NCBI GenBank assembly: GCA_035651755.1
Contig: DASRFA010000046.1
Coordinates: forward strand, 1-64,000
Reading direction: 5' to 3'
Source of the DNA: DASRFA01 sp035651755
GTDB lineage: Bacteria > Desulfobacterota > Binatia > UBA12015
Length of the DNA: 64,000 nt
Shown in pieces: positions 36,890 through 45,044 of this stretch. How positions within the stretch are numbered: the first letter of the stretch is position 1; every line of letters begins with the position of its first letter. Below the pieces are notes generated by a model, which had not been told where the DNA came from, did no database searches, and saw nothing but the letters and a program-made list of their open reading frames with translations. The position numbers and the translations under genes are program-made.

Positions 36890-37711
36890 TTACTGACGCG
36901 CGCGCCAAAACGGCTGATCGCTGCCGGGCACGTAGAACCGAAGACACTGCTCCATTCCTCCACCTAGTGAATCATCGAACATCTTCCACGCGTTGTAGGT
37001 CCGCCCGTAGATATCCGAAAAGGTGAGAGAGTATTTGGTCTTCGACGACCGTAGCGCTTCGGCTTGGACGCCCTGGAACCTGAACTTCAACCAGCCCACA
37101 ACAGCACCACCTCGATCGAGTGGCTTGGTGGACACCTTTTCCGGTAGCGCTTCCGATCCACGGAACACGGCGACAGCCTTACCCGTCTCGTCATAGATGG
37201 TGAACGGATCGGGAATGTACTGCGCGTCACCGAAGAACTTTACGTCGTTGGCGTCGATCTCTATCTTCCAATTTCGCAGAACTGTAGGCGCGCCAGTATT
37301 CGCTATTGACGCCAAGACGAACACGGAGGCCCCGTGTTCTTCGACAGAATCCCCACTGATTACGGTCGGCATGTCGACCGATAATTTGGGGTTCGAGGTA
37401 TCTTCGCAGGCCGCTAGCTTTTGCTCCGATTCGCCCGCCCTCTTCGTGGCCGCCTTGTTCGCTTCATGCTCGCCATTCCACGCGAGCGCGCAGGCCAAAA
37501 GAATCGAGAACGCGGTCGGCGCAACGATCGCTGAAACTTCCAGGGCTGAGTAGCTACGGCTCGGTCTGCGACCTTTCCTCTTGCGTACCGAGCGACCAGC
37601 GCGCCAGGTTTCCAGCGCCCAAATCAGGCCGCTCATGAGACCACCGCCAACGAGGAACAGCCATTGAGCGGCGACCTGCCTAGTGAATTCGAGGATATTG
37701 GCGAGTTCCAT
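36890..37711 (-). CDS. Passenger membrane protein of the IS1595-type transposon, unknown function
   Basis: 273 aa. Two predicted transmembrane segments (~15-35 QWLFLVGGGLMSGLIWALE and ~58-78 VSAIVAPTAFSILLACALAW) separated by a basic loop, then a ~190-residue soluble domain with alternating beta-type sequence (LSVDMPTVISGDS, VFVLASIANTGAPTVLRNWKIEI, YSLTFSDIYGRTYNAWKMF). A coiled segment (GEHEANKAATKRAGESEQKL) follows the second helix. I recognise no family. Its lower G+C and less biased codon use than flanking genes point to a different origin. AGGA precedes the ATG at a suitable distance. Confidence 0.75.
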   Translation of the reverse strand: MELANILEFTRQVAAQWLFLVGGGLMSGLIWALETWRAGRSVRKRKGRRPSRSYSALEVSAIVAPTAFSILLACALAWNGEHEANKAATKRAGESEQKLAACEDTSNPKLSVDMPTVISGDSVEEHGASVFVLASIANTGAPTVLRNWKIEIDANDVKFFGDAQYIPDPFTIYDETGKAVAVFRGSEALPEKVSTKPLDRGGAVVGWLKFRFQGVQAEALRSSKTKYSLTFSDIYGRTYNAWKMFDDSLGGGMEQCLRFYVPGSDQPFWRARQ

Positions 37712-37825
37712 TGGCCATGTCCTATCGCACCCGAATCTGGCCGGTCACGCGCACGACAAGATTTCGCCCGCCGTCCCCGCGGGCAGGTCTCCCCGGATCG
37801 CCTGCGATCGTGTAGACTCGCGACG

Positions 37826-37990
37826 GTGCCGACCAAGAAGCGCAAGCCCGCGAAGGACCAGTTCGCGAAGCTGACACCCGCAGAGCGCGCCAAGGCGGTC
37901 CCGCCCGATACCTCGGTCGATGCAGCCGAGTTCGAGGATGTGATCCGCCGTCTGGTCCAGGCCCCCCCGCCCAAGAAGGCGAGAGGGTAG
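37826..37990 (+). CDS. Small basic protein (54 aa), second passenger gene
   Basis: From a GTG at 37826: Lys-rich start (PTKKRKPAKDQFAKL), then TPAERAKAVPPDTSVDAAEFEDVIRRLVQAPPPKKARG. The pattern, a basic tail, a short acidic helix and a Pro/Lys end, is seen in many small uncharacterised bacterial proteins, some next to toxins. The frame is open further upstream, but the protein-like part begins here. Lies 51 bp inside the right inverted repeat. Confidence 0.5.
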   Translation: MPTKKRKPAKDQFAKLTPAERAKAVPPDTSVDAAEFEDVIRRLVQAPPPKKARG

Positions 37991-38065
37991 CGCTCCGGGT
38001 TTCGAGGCCCATTTCCGGGCCGACTAGCTCGATTACGCCATGGGGTCAAGATCGACATAGTCCCC

Positions 38066-38073
38066 AATAGCCG
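38066..38073. repeat. Right target-site duplication AATAGCCG
   Basis: Exact copy of 35780-35787. The bases after it (GGGGGCTGTCCGGGACTT, 38074-38091) also resemble the transposon's own left end, see findings. Confidence 0.85.
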
Positions 38074-38190
38074 GGGGGCTGTCCGGGACTTTACACGGCC
38101 CCCGGCACGGCACACCGATCTCGGGCGGCGGGACCGTCGCACGGCCCCACCGCCCTCCTCTCGCGTCGCCGGCGCGCCGGGGCGGTCGGC

Positions 38191-39540
38191 CTACGGGGCG
38201 AGCGTCACGATCAGCTGTGGGGCGAAGGACGCGTCTCCCCGCTCCGCGGCGCCCTCGCGCGAGTAGTAGCTCACCGAGCCGCCGCCCTGGGGCTTCCGGA
38301 CGATGAACGTCATGAAGCGACGGTCGGCCGGGCCGAGGCCGCTCCGGACGTCGGTCGTGACGTCGAACTCGACGACCGAGCCGTCGTCCATCGTCGGGAA
38401 GTCGAAATGCTTGACGGGGCCGCGCGCCGGTCCCGAGTCGCCGATGCCGCCGGTCGCCCAGTAGTTGGCTCCCGTGCAGTTGCGCGCCACGTTCGCGATG
38501 TTCGAGTCGATGACGCAGTTCCAGGTGACGCCGCGGCCCGACCCGTGGGGCGAGTTCGCAACCGGGAAGTTGTCGCCGTTGCCTTCCGCCCACCGCTCGA
38601 AGCCGTCGCGCAGCCGGTAGGCGAACACGTCTCCGCCCGCGACCGGCCAGTTGTCCGGGCGGTCGGGACAGAGCGCGGGATCGCTCGGGGTGTAGCAGAC
38701 GCGGAGCACGAGGCGCGCGCCGAGGACCTTTCGCGGATCGATCCCGCTCATGTCGAACGCGAACAGCGGGTGGATCTGCTGCCCGACGAGGAGGCTTCCG
38801 TTGGCGCCGTTGTTGAGGTTCTTCTGCCCGTGAACGACCGTCGCGTCCCGGCGCGGACCCGCCTCCGCCTCGGGCGTGAGGCTGAAGCTCACGTCGCTGT
38901 GCGCGGACGCGATCACGACTTCCACGGGAACCGGCGTGCTCACGATCACGTGGATCATGTTCACGGTGAGCCCGCTCGTCTGCATGCCGTTTCCGGAGGC
39001 GACCTGCTCGTTCAGGACGACGACCCCGACGGGCAGCGGGATCACGGTGTTGGGCGGCGGCGTGACGTCGCCGAGGACGATGCCGTTCACGACGAGGCCG
39101 AGGATCGTCGAACCCGCCGCGCTGCTCGACGCGGTCGTTCCGTTGCCGTCGCTGGTCGAGCGCGCCCTCACGACGGTCGCCGTGACCAGCCCGTCGACGG
39201 CGTTCGCGTCCTCGACGGTGGAGGTGCTCGTCGCGCTCGCCTGCGCGGCCCCGATCGTGCCGGTCGTCTGGACGGCGAGCGTGTCCGACGCGACGAGGCC
39301 CGGGAAGTCGACGTTCGCCACCTGCTCCTCGTCCGCCCCGCCCTGCGGCGGCAGCACGACCCTCGGCGTCTTCCCGACCGTCACCGTCCCGAGCGGCGTG
39401 ACGGTCTCCGCGAAGACGCCGTAGGCCTCCCCGCTCACGCTGTTCGCGGCTTCGACGTCGACGGCCGCGCCCGCGATGAGCCACGCGCTCGCGAGCAGGC
39501 CGATGGCCCGGGGGCCCCACTGGAACTTCTTCTTGAACAC
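38191..39540 (-). CDS. Secreted choice-of-anchor P / DNRLRE-domain protein
   Basis: 449 aa from a GTG at 39540 that follows a strong AAGGAGG. Signal peptide ...GPRAIGLLASAWLIAGAAVDVEA. Residues ~35-235 are a beta-rich choice-of-anchor-P-like domain (SVSGEAYGVFAETVTPLGTV, TTGTIGAAQASATSTSTVEDANAVDGLVTA, VVVLNEQVASG). Residues ~270-449 are a DNRLRE-type domain (LLVGQQIHPLFAFDMSGID, KVLGARLVLRVC, FERWAEGNGDNFP, FMTFIVRKPQGGGSVSYYSREG). Probably an extracellular or surface protein; no sorting motif at the C-terminus. Confidence 0.8.
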   Translation of the reverse strand: MFKKKFQWGPRAIGLLASAWLIAGAAVDVEAANSVSGEAYGVFAETVTPLGTVTVGKTPRVVLPPQGGADEEQVANVDFPGLVASDTLAVQTTGTIGAAQASATSTSTVEDANAVDGLVTATVVRARSTSDGNGTTASSSAAGSTILGLVVNGIVLGDVTPPPNTVIPLPVGVVVLNEQVASGNGMQTSGLTVNMIHVIVSTPVPVEVVIASAHSDVSFSLTPEAEAGPRRDATVVHGQKNLNNGANGSLLVGQQIHPLFAFDMSGIDPRKVLGARLVLRVCYTPSDPALCPDRPDNWPVAGGDVFAYRLRDGFERWAEGNGDNFPVANSPHGSGRGVTWNCVIDSNIANVARNCTGANYWATGGIGDSGPARGPVKHFDFPTMDDGSVVEFDVTTDVRSGLGPADRRFMTFIVRKPQGGGSVSYYSREGAAERGDASFAPQLIVTLAP

Positions 39541-39854
39541 TTCGCTCCTCCTTGCTGGCGCAAGATTGCGGCTGTGGGCTCGCGCGCCGCGCCCACAAGG
39601 AGCGACGTCTCCGAGCCCTGATGTCGATGAAGAGAACGGGGGAAGCGGGTGCCGGTCGCGGGCTTCACGGCCTTGGAGGACCGATGCGTTCCGGGTCGGC
39701 GTCCGTGAGCACATCGTGCCCCGACGCACGTCAAGACCAACAAGAGAGATTACGGCGAGCGCAGCGCAAAAACGCGCGCGCCCCGCACGTAAAGCAAATG
39801 TTGCGAACCCTATAGGGGACGCGCCTGCCGTGACGCCGCGGCGGGCGAGCGGCG
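39541..39854. other. Gene-free interval, likely promoter region of the choice-of-anchor gene
   Basis: 314 bases between two minus-strand genes. The stretch 39720-39820 is markedly A/T-richer than its surroundings and contains a perfect 10-bp palindrome CCCTATAGGG (39808-39817). No protein-like frame on either strand. It most likely holds the promoter for the gene starting at 39540, but I cannot fix a -10/-35 pair. Confidence 0.4.
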
Positions 39855-40412
39855 CTATGCCTGGGCCGGGCGAAGGCGCGCGAGGGCCGCGCGTGCGCGG
39901 CGGTCCGTCGGCCGGACGGTGAGGACGCGCTCGAGGTAGGAGCGCGCTTCGAGCGGACGGTCTTCGTGGAGCGCGATCTCTGCGAGGATGCGCAGCACCT
40001 CGAGGTCGGCGGGTGCGACCTCGCGGGCACGGACGAGGTAGTGTCGCGCGAGGTCGCGCTGGCGCTGGCGGTAGTGGAAGCGCCCGAGCGTCTTGAAGGC
40101 GTCGGCGCTCAGCGGCGAGAGGCGGAGCGCCTCCTCGAGGTGGCCGATCGCCGCCTTGATGCGTCCCTGGCGCAGCATCTCGCGGCCCAGCTCGACGAGC
40201 GTCCGGCTCTCGGTCGGGAACTCCTGCACGTCGACCTCGATGCGGATGACCGCGTCCTCGAGCTCGACGTGCTTGAGCGCTGCGTGCGGGCCGAGATACG
40301 CCCGCAGCAGCTCGAGCGTGTGCCCGCGATCCGCCGCGCCCAGGAAGACCTGGCCGAGGGCGTCGTACTTGTGATCGTCACGATGGATCTCGAGCCCGAC
40401 CCGGCGCTTCAT
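39855..40412 (-). CDS. TPR-repeat protein coupled to the dGTPase-like gene
   Basis: 185 aa. The ATG at 40412 overlaps the TGA of the upstream gene (ATGA). Residues 1-70 (MKRRVGLEIHRDDHKYDALGQVFLG...DAVIRIEVDVQEF) are a small N-terminal domain; residues ~70-185 are three to four tetratricopeptide repeats (LVELGREMLRQGRIKAAIGHLEEALRLSP, FHYRQRQRDLARHYLVRAREVAP, LAEIALHEDRPLEARSYLERVL). Probably a protein-interaction scaffold; link to the nucleotide hydrolase is inferred only from coupling. Confidence 0.8.
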   Translation of the reverse strand: MKRRVGLEIHRDDHKYDALGQVFLGAADRGHTLELLRAYLGPHAALKHVELEDAVIRIEVDVQEFPTESRTLVELGREMLRQGRIKAAIGHLEEALRLSPLSADAFKTLGRFHYRQRQRDLARHYLVRAREVAPADLEVLRILAEIALHEDRPLEARSYLERVLTVRPTDRRARAALARLRPAQA

Positions 40413-41560
40413 ACCTTCTCGAGCGGGTCGAAGAGCTTCCGATACTCGTCGAGCGCGAAGCGGTCGGTCATGCCGGCGATGTAGTCGGCGATCACGCGGG
40501 GCGTCGCCTCGCCGCTCTCGATCTGCGCGAAGACGTGCGGCGGCATCTGGCGCGGCTCGTCGAGGTACGTCCGGAACAGCCCGGAGATGATCGTCTTCGC
40601 CTTCATGCCCATGCGCGTGATCCGGACGTGCATGTAGAGGTTGTCCATCAGGAACTGCTTCAGCTCGCGCACCTTTTCCGCCATCTCCGGGCCGTAGCCG
40701 GTGAGGCGCGGCTTGACGGCGCGCATGTCGGCGATCGTCTTCACGCCGTGGCGTTCGAGCTCGCGCTCCGTGTGCGAGACGAGATCGGACACCATCGCGT
40801 CGAGGATGCGTCGCACCGTCTGGTAGCGCAGGATCGAGAAGGGCGCGTTCGGCGCTTCGCGCGAGGCCTCGCCGAAGTGCTCGCGCCAGACGCGCACCTG
40901 CTCCATCTGGTCGGGGCGCAGCATTCCCGACTGGAGGCCGTCGTCGATGTCGTGGCAGTTGTAGGCGATCTCGTCGGCGAAGTCGGCGATCTGGGCCTCG
41001 AGGCACGGGGCGACGTCCGGGTCGTAGCGGCGGACCTGCGGGCGGTCGTACTCGCTCGAATGCTTGACGATGCCCTCACGCACCTCCCAGGTGAGGTTCA
41101 GGCCGGGGAAGCCGGGATAGCGCTCCTCGAGGAGCTCCACGATCCGCAGGCTCTGGGCGTTGTGCTCGAAGCCGCCGTACGGCTCCATGAGGCCGTTCAG
41201 GACGCGCTCGCCGGCGTGGCCGAAGGGCGTGTGCCCGAGGTCGTGCGCGAGGACGACGGCCTCCGCGAGGTCCTCGTTCAGGCGGAGCGCGCGCGCGAGC
41301 GTGCGGGTGATCTGCGCGCCTTCCATCGTGTGCGTGAGACGCGTCCGGTAGTAGTCGCCTTCGTGGTTGACGAAGACCTGGGTCTTGTACTCGAGCCGGC
41401 GGAAGGCGGTCGAGTGCACGATGCGGTCGCGATCGCGCTGGAACGCGGTGCGCATCGGATGCTCGCGCTCGGGGTGCTCCCGGCCGCGCGACTGGGCACT
41501 TCGCATCGCCCAGGGCGCGAGCAGGGCGTCCTCGCGAGACTCGTATTCGTCACGCCGCAC
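40409..41560 (-). CDS. dGTP triphosphohydrolase-like HD-domain protein
   Basis: 383 aa from a GTG at 41560, close to where family members begin (ESREDALLAPWAMRSAQSRGR). HD-superfamily metal site: RTRLTHTMEGAQI, LAHDLGHTPFGHAGE and DEIAYNCHDIDDGL. FRRLEYKTQVFVNHEGD is the usual family motif. Hydrolyses dNTPs to nucleosides and triphosphate, helping control dNTP pools; the deoxyguanosinetriphosphate triphosphohydrolase-like subgroup has broader specificity. A GGGGGAGG lies almost adjacent to the GTG, so the exact start is uncertain. Overlaps the TPR gene. Confidence 0.9.
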   Translation of the reverse strand: MRRDEYESREDALLAPWAMRSAQSRGREHPEREHPMRTAFQRDRDRIVHSTAFRRLEYKTQVFVNHEGDYYRTRLTHTMEGAQITRTLARALRLNEDLAEAVVLAHDLGHTPFGHAGERVLNGLMEPYGGFEHNAQSLRIVELLEERYPGFPGLNLTWEVREGIVKHSSEYDRPQVRRYDPDVAPCLEAQIADFADEIAYNCHDIDDGLQSGMLRPDQMEQVRVWREHFGEASREAPNAPFSILRYQTVRRILDAMVSDLVSHTERELERHGVKTIADMRAVKPRLTGYGPEMAEKVRELKQFLMDNLYMHVRITRMGMKAKTIISGLFRTYLDEPRQMPPHVFAQIESGEATPRVIADYIAGMTDRFALDEYRKLFDPLEKV

Positions 41561-41735
41561 GCCTCCCCCGCCCTTTCGTGGAAGCGCCGGCCGAGGAGTT
41601 CCCGGCCGGCCCGCGGTGGTATATCTACGGCGTCCGAGGACGGCAAGGCATCCGGCGCCGTTCGAAGGGAATCGAACGCATTCAGGGCGCCTGAAGGAGT
41701 CGAGCCGAGATGTTTGACAGCGCTGAGAGGACCGT

Positions 41736-41978
41736 ATGACCCGAGGAGCGGCGTTCCTCCTCGCCCTGGGATTCGCGGCCGCCGCCTTCCTGTACGGCGG
41801 CATCTGGGAGTACGGAGAGGGATTCATCTTCAACCGCTTCAGCGGGCAGGTCGTCTACGTCGACCTCCCCGAGGACGACGACGCGGTTCAGCTCCGCACC
41901 GACCACCGCCCTCGCCCCCCGTCCGTCCATCGCTTGCGCTCGCCGGGCCCGAGCCTCGCCGCCGTCCGCCTCCGCTGA
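41736..41978 (+). CDS. Small single-pass membrane protein, unknown
   Basis: 80 aa. GAGAGGA stands four bases before the ATG. One N-terminal hydrophobic helix (AAFLLALGFAAAAFLYGGIW), then EYGEGFIFNRFSGQVVYVDLPEDDDAV and a Pro/Arg-rich tail. Nothing recognisable. Small exported or membrane-anchored protein; could be real given the ribosome-binding site and sequence character. Confidence 0.5.
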   Translation: MTRGAAFLLALGFAAAAFLYGGIWEYGEGFIFNRFSGQVVYVDLPEDDDAVQLRTDHRPRPPSVHRLRSPGPSLAAVRLR

Positions 41979-42224
41979 GGCGAGCGCGGCGCGGTGCGCC
42001 GCGCTCGCCGGGTCGCCGCACTGGGCGAAGCCCGGGCGCGTAGTTTTGCGTGTAGGCTCGATGCAGAGCGCGCGGTATCCCGACGTTGCGGGTGCGGCGC
42101 CGCCAGCGCCGTCTCGCCGAGAGGAGGAAGCGCGGGAATCGGGGGCGGGCTCGGCCCGTCCCGACGCCGGTCGTCGGTCTTGCCTGTAGTGGCGGCAGGC
42201 AGCCGACGCCGGCGTCCCGTCGCT
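41979..42224. other. Gene-free interval before the kai-kinase operon end
   Basis: 246 bases. No convincing frame, hairpin with U-tract or RNA motif seen. Confidence 0.4.
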
Positions 42225-44351
42225 TCAGTGCACGACGCTTTCCGACGCGGCGACGCCGGTCCGGGCGTCCGCGAGCAGACGGCGGATGGTCCCGAAGTCC
42301 ACCGGCTTCGTCAGGTGGTATCGGAAGCCGGCGTGGCGCGCGGCGTCCTTGTCCTCGTCCCGGCCGTACCCGGACACCGCGACCAGGAGCGAGTCGGCGA
42401 GGCGCGCATCCGAGCGCAGCCGCCGCGCCGCCTCGTAGCCGTCGATTCCGGGCAGGCCGATGTCCAGGAAGAGGACGTGGGGCCGGAAGTCGAGCGCCGC
42501 CCGCTGGATGTCCCGCCCATCGTACACGACGCGCACGTCGTGACCCTCGAGCTCGATCAGGGTCCGGAAGCTCTCCGCCGAATCCGCGTTGTCCTCGGCG
42601 ATGAGGACGCGGAGCGGCGCGCGGTCGCGCGCCGCGGCGTCGGCCGCGACGGAGGTCGAGCCGGGAACCGCGCCGTTCTCCGATCGCGCGGCGGCGTCGG
42701 TGCCGGCAGCGCCGGTGCCCGGCTCCACGACCGCACGCGGCGCGCGCGGCAGCCAGACCGTGAACTCGCTCCCGTGTCCGAGCCCGTCGCTGTGGACCTC
42801 CGCGCGACCGCCGTGCAGCTCGGCGATCCGGCGAACCAGCGTGAGCCCGACGCCGAGCCCTCCCTGCGCGCGGTCGAGCGAGCGCGTCTCCTGCACGAAG
42901 AGGTCGAACACCTTGGGCGCGACCTCGCCGGAGATCCCGATGCCGGTGTCCTTCACGGTGACGGCGAGCTCGCGGTCGCCGGCCGTCGCGCGCACCTCGA
43001 TCTCCCCGCCCGGCTCCGTGAACTTCGCGGCATTGGTCAGCAGGTTCTCGAAGATCTGCACGATGCGCGCGCGATCGCATTCGATTCGATCCGACCCGCA
43101 TTCGAGCGACACGCGGAGCCCGAGCCCGCGCCGCTCGATCAGCGGCCGCGTGATCTCGATCGCCTGCTCCACGATCTCCGATAGCGTCACGGCCGATCGC
43201 TGCAGCGCGATCTTCCCCTGCGTGATGCGCGACACGTCGAGCAGGTCGTCGATGAGGCGCGTCATGTGGTCGACCTGCCGATCGATGATCGCCCGGGCGC
43301 GGTCGAGGGTCGGGTCGGCCGGGCCGCTCTTCTGCAGGATGAAGACGGCGTTCTTGATCGGCGAAAGCGGGTTTCGGAGCTCGTGCCCCAGCATCGCGAG
43401 GAACTCGTCCTTCCGATCGTTCGCCTCGCGGAGCGCCTCGTCCGAGCGGCGCAGCGCCGCGAGCGCGGCCTCGCGCTCGGCTTGCAGGCGCCTCTCCTTC
43501 GTGACGTCCACGACCGCGCCGGCGACGAGCCGGCCGCCGTCGTCGCTCGGAAAGACCTTGGCCTTGATCTGGATCCAGCGCTCGCCGGCCGTCCCGTGCT
43601 CGAGGCAGAGCTCGGTGTCGAGGGCGCGGTCGGCGTCGGCGAGGCGCGCGATCTCGCGCCGGAGAAGAGCGACCGCATCGCGCTCCCCGGCTGTGCCGCC
43701 TTCGCCGTTCAACGAAACCACGTCGGCGTCGACGCCGAGCAGCTTCGGCAGGTTCTCGTCACCCTCGAAGACGCCGCGCTCTGGATCCCACGAGAACGTC
43801 GCCGCCTGCGCCGCGACCAGCGCCCGCGCCTGGTTGCGCACCGCCCGATCGGCCTCCTCGGCTCGTCGCCGCGCGGTCAGATCGACGACCACCACGCACA
43901 GCATGGCGAGGTCGTCCACGATCATCTCGCGCGCGGAGAAGCCGGTCGCGACGAAGGTTCCGTCGCTCGTCAGGAGCCGCACGTCCTGCCGGCCGCGCTG
44001 GCGGAGGAAGGACTCGACGCGCTCGACGTCGCAGCGGTGTACGAGCTCCTTCAGCGGCCGGCTCACGAGGTCCGAGACCGGCCGGCCCACCATGGCCGCG
44101 AAGCGCTGGTTCGACGCGAGGATCACGCCGTCGGCGTTGAGCGTGATCGCGCCCTCCTCCATCTGCTCGAAGAAGAGCCGGTAGGGACGGTCGGCGCTCG
44201 CGAGCGTGTATACCTGGTCGCCGTCGGGGCCCTGAACGACGACGGCGTCGACGTCGCCCGACCGAATGGCGTCGATCGTCGACTCCGCCTCGTCGAGACG
44301 GCTTCGCAGGTCCTCGATGTCGGCGGGACGTGCTTCGCGGCTCCTCGCCAT
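42225..44351 (-). CDS. Hybrid sensor histidine kinase (PAS-PAS-HisKA-HATPase-REC) in the kai operon
   Basis: 708 aa. Short N-terminal coiled stretch (ADIEDLRSRLDEAESTIDAIRSGDVDAVVV), PAS domains at ~55-165 (LFFEQMEEGAITLNADGVILASN) and ~175-290 (ATFSWDPERGVFEGD), HisKA with the phospho-acceptor His in AMLGHELRNPLSPIKN (~320), ATPase with NLLTNAAKF, VKDTGIGI and GGLGVGLTLVRRI, and a C-terminal receiver (~585-700) whose Asp is in LFLDIGLPGIDG, with Lys in HLTKPVD. No membrane segment, so a cytoplasmic sensor. Last gene of the kaiC-kaiB-kaiB unit, 25 bp after it; plausible output kinase of the KaiBC oscillator or timer, as SasA/CikA are in cyanobacteria. Confidence 0.92.
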   Translation of the reverse strand: MARSREARPADIEDLRSRLDEAESTIDAIRSGDVDAVVVQGPDGDQVYTLASADRPYRLFFEQMEEGAITLNADGVILASNQRFAAMVGRPVSDLVSRPLKELVHRCDVERVESFLRQRGRQDVRLLTSDGTFVATGFSAREMIVDDLAMLCVVVVDLTARRRAEEADRAVRNQARALVAAQAATFSWDPERGVFEGDENLPKLLGVDADVVSLNGEGGTAGERDAVALLRREIARLADADRALDTELCLEHGTAGERWIQIKAKVFPSDDGGRLVAGAVVDVTKERRLQAEREAALAALRRSDEALREANDRKDEFLAMLGHELRNPLSPIKNAVFILQKSGPADPTLDRARAIIDRQVDHMTRLIDDLLDVSRITQGKIALQRSAVTLSEIVEQAIEITRPLIERRGLGLRVSLECGSDRIECDRARIVQIFENLLTNAAKFTEPGGEIEVRATAGDRELAVTVKDTGIGISGEVAPKVFDLFVQETRSLDRAQGGLGVGLTLVRRIAELHGGRAEVHSDGLGHGSEFTVWLPRAPRAVVEPGTGAAGTDAAARSENGAVPGSTSVAADAAARDRAPLRVLIAEDNADSAESFRTLIELEGHDVRVVYDGRDIQRAALDFRPHVLFLDIGLPGIDGYEAARRLRSDARLADSLLVAVSGYGRDEDKDAARHAGFRYHLTKPVDFGTIRRLLADARTGVAASESVVH

Positions 44352-44376
44352 GGTCGGCCGCTCCGGATGCCGCCCG

Positions 44377-44715
44377 CTACGTGCCCGTCGCGAGGTCGAG
44401 GCCGCGCAGGACCCGCTCGCGATCCGCCATGTCGCCGACGAGCCGGCGCGTCGGCGGCGGGAGTCGCTTGACGAGCGTCGGCGCCACGACCAGCTGGTCG
44501 GCCTTCGCCATCTCGGGCTGCTCGTACAGATCGACCACTTCGAGGGCGTAGCGCTCGCGCAGGAGCTCGTCGCAGATCCGGCGGATGTTCTGGACGGCGC
44601 GAGCGGAGCGCGCCGTCGCGCCGGTCACGTACAGGCGGAGATCGTAGCGCTCGCCGCCCGAGCCGGAGATCTCCTTCGCGCGGGCGGAGCGCCGGCGCGC
44701 CGCGCGCGGGCTCAC
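44377..44715 (-). CDS. KaiB-like protein (second copy)
   Basis: 112 aa with a GTG start overlapping the previous kaiB stop (GTGA). A 20-residue basic N-terminus precedes the KaiB thioredoxin-like fold: YDLRLYVTGATARSARAVQNI, YALEVVDLYEQPEMAKADQLVVAPTLVKRLPPPTRRLVGDMADRERVLRGLDL matches KaiB along its length. KaiB binds KaiC after a fold switch and controls its phosphorylation. About half identical by eye to its neighbour, so an old duplication. Confidence 0.9.
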   Translation of the reverse strand: MSPRAARRRSARAKEISGSGGERYDLRLYVTGATARSARAVQNIRRICDELLRERYALEVVDLYEQPEMAKADQLVVAPTLVKRLPPPTRRLVGDMADRERVLRGLDLATGT

Positions 44716-45044
44716 GGCTCGCCCCCGATCTCGAGGCCGACGAGCGCGCGCTGGCGGTCGCCGAGCGCGCCGATCAGGCGCTTCACCGGCGGCGGCAGCT
44801 TTCGCACCACCGTCGGGATGGCGACGACCTCGTCCGTGCGCGCGAGCTGGGGCTTCTCGAGCAGGTCGATGATCTCGATCCGATAGCGGCCCGGTAGGTG
44901 CTCCTCGCAGAGCGCGCGCAGGTTGTTGAGCGCAGCCACGCACTTCGGCGACTGGCCCGCGACGTAGAGGCGCAGGTTCCAGACCTCGCTTTCGCCGCCC
45001 GTGCGCCGCGGCGGTCCGCTCGAACGGCCGATCGTCTTGCTCAT
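44712..45044 (-). CDS. KaiB-like protein (first copy)
   Basis: 110 aa. ATG at 45044 overlaps the kaiC stop (ATGA). KaiB fold: VWNLRLYVAGQSPKCVAALNNL, YRIEIIDLLEKPQLARTDEVVAIPTVVRKLPPPVKRLIGALGDRQRALVGLEI. Compared with the second copy it has an extra Cys pair-like CVAALNNLRALC. The tight overlaps show that kaiC, kaiB, kaiB and probably the kinase are one transcript. Confidence 0.9.
   Translation of the reverse strand: MSKTIGRSSGPPRRTGGESEVWNLRLYVAGQSPKCVAALNNLRALCEEHLPGRYRIEIIDLLEKPQLARTDEVVAIPTVVRKLPPPVKRLIGALGDRQRALVGLEIGGEP

Larger units (their letters stand above)
35788..38065 (+). mobile_element. IS1595-family transposon with passenger genes (2,278 bp)
   Basis: Inverted repeats at 35788-35812 and 38041-38065 match at 21 of 25 positions; both start GGGGACTATG and end CTTGACCCCA. 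Exact 8-bp direct repeats flank them. Inside are an apparently intact DDE transposase and two further genes: a membrane protein on the minus strand and a 54-aa protein. Ordinary IS1595 elements are near 1 kb; passenger-carrying members of the family are known. Base composition is clearly lower in G+C over ~36.8-37.7 kb than in the neighbouring chromosome, consistent with acquired cargo. Confidence 0.9.

Noticed and set aside
39601..39831. A/T-rich patch considered as a small RNA gene
   Set aside because: Only one short palindrome and no terminator; a promoter region is the simpler reading.
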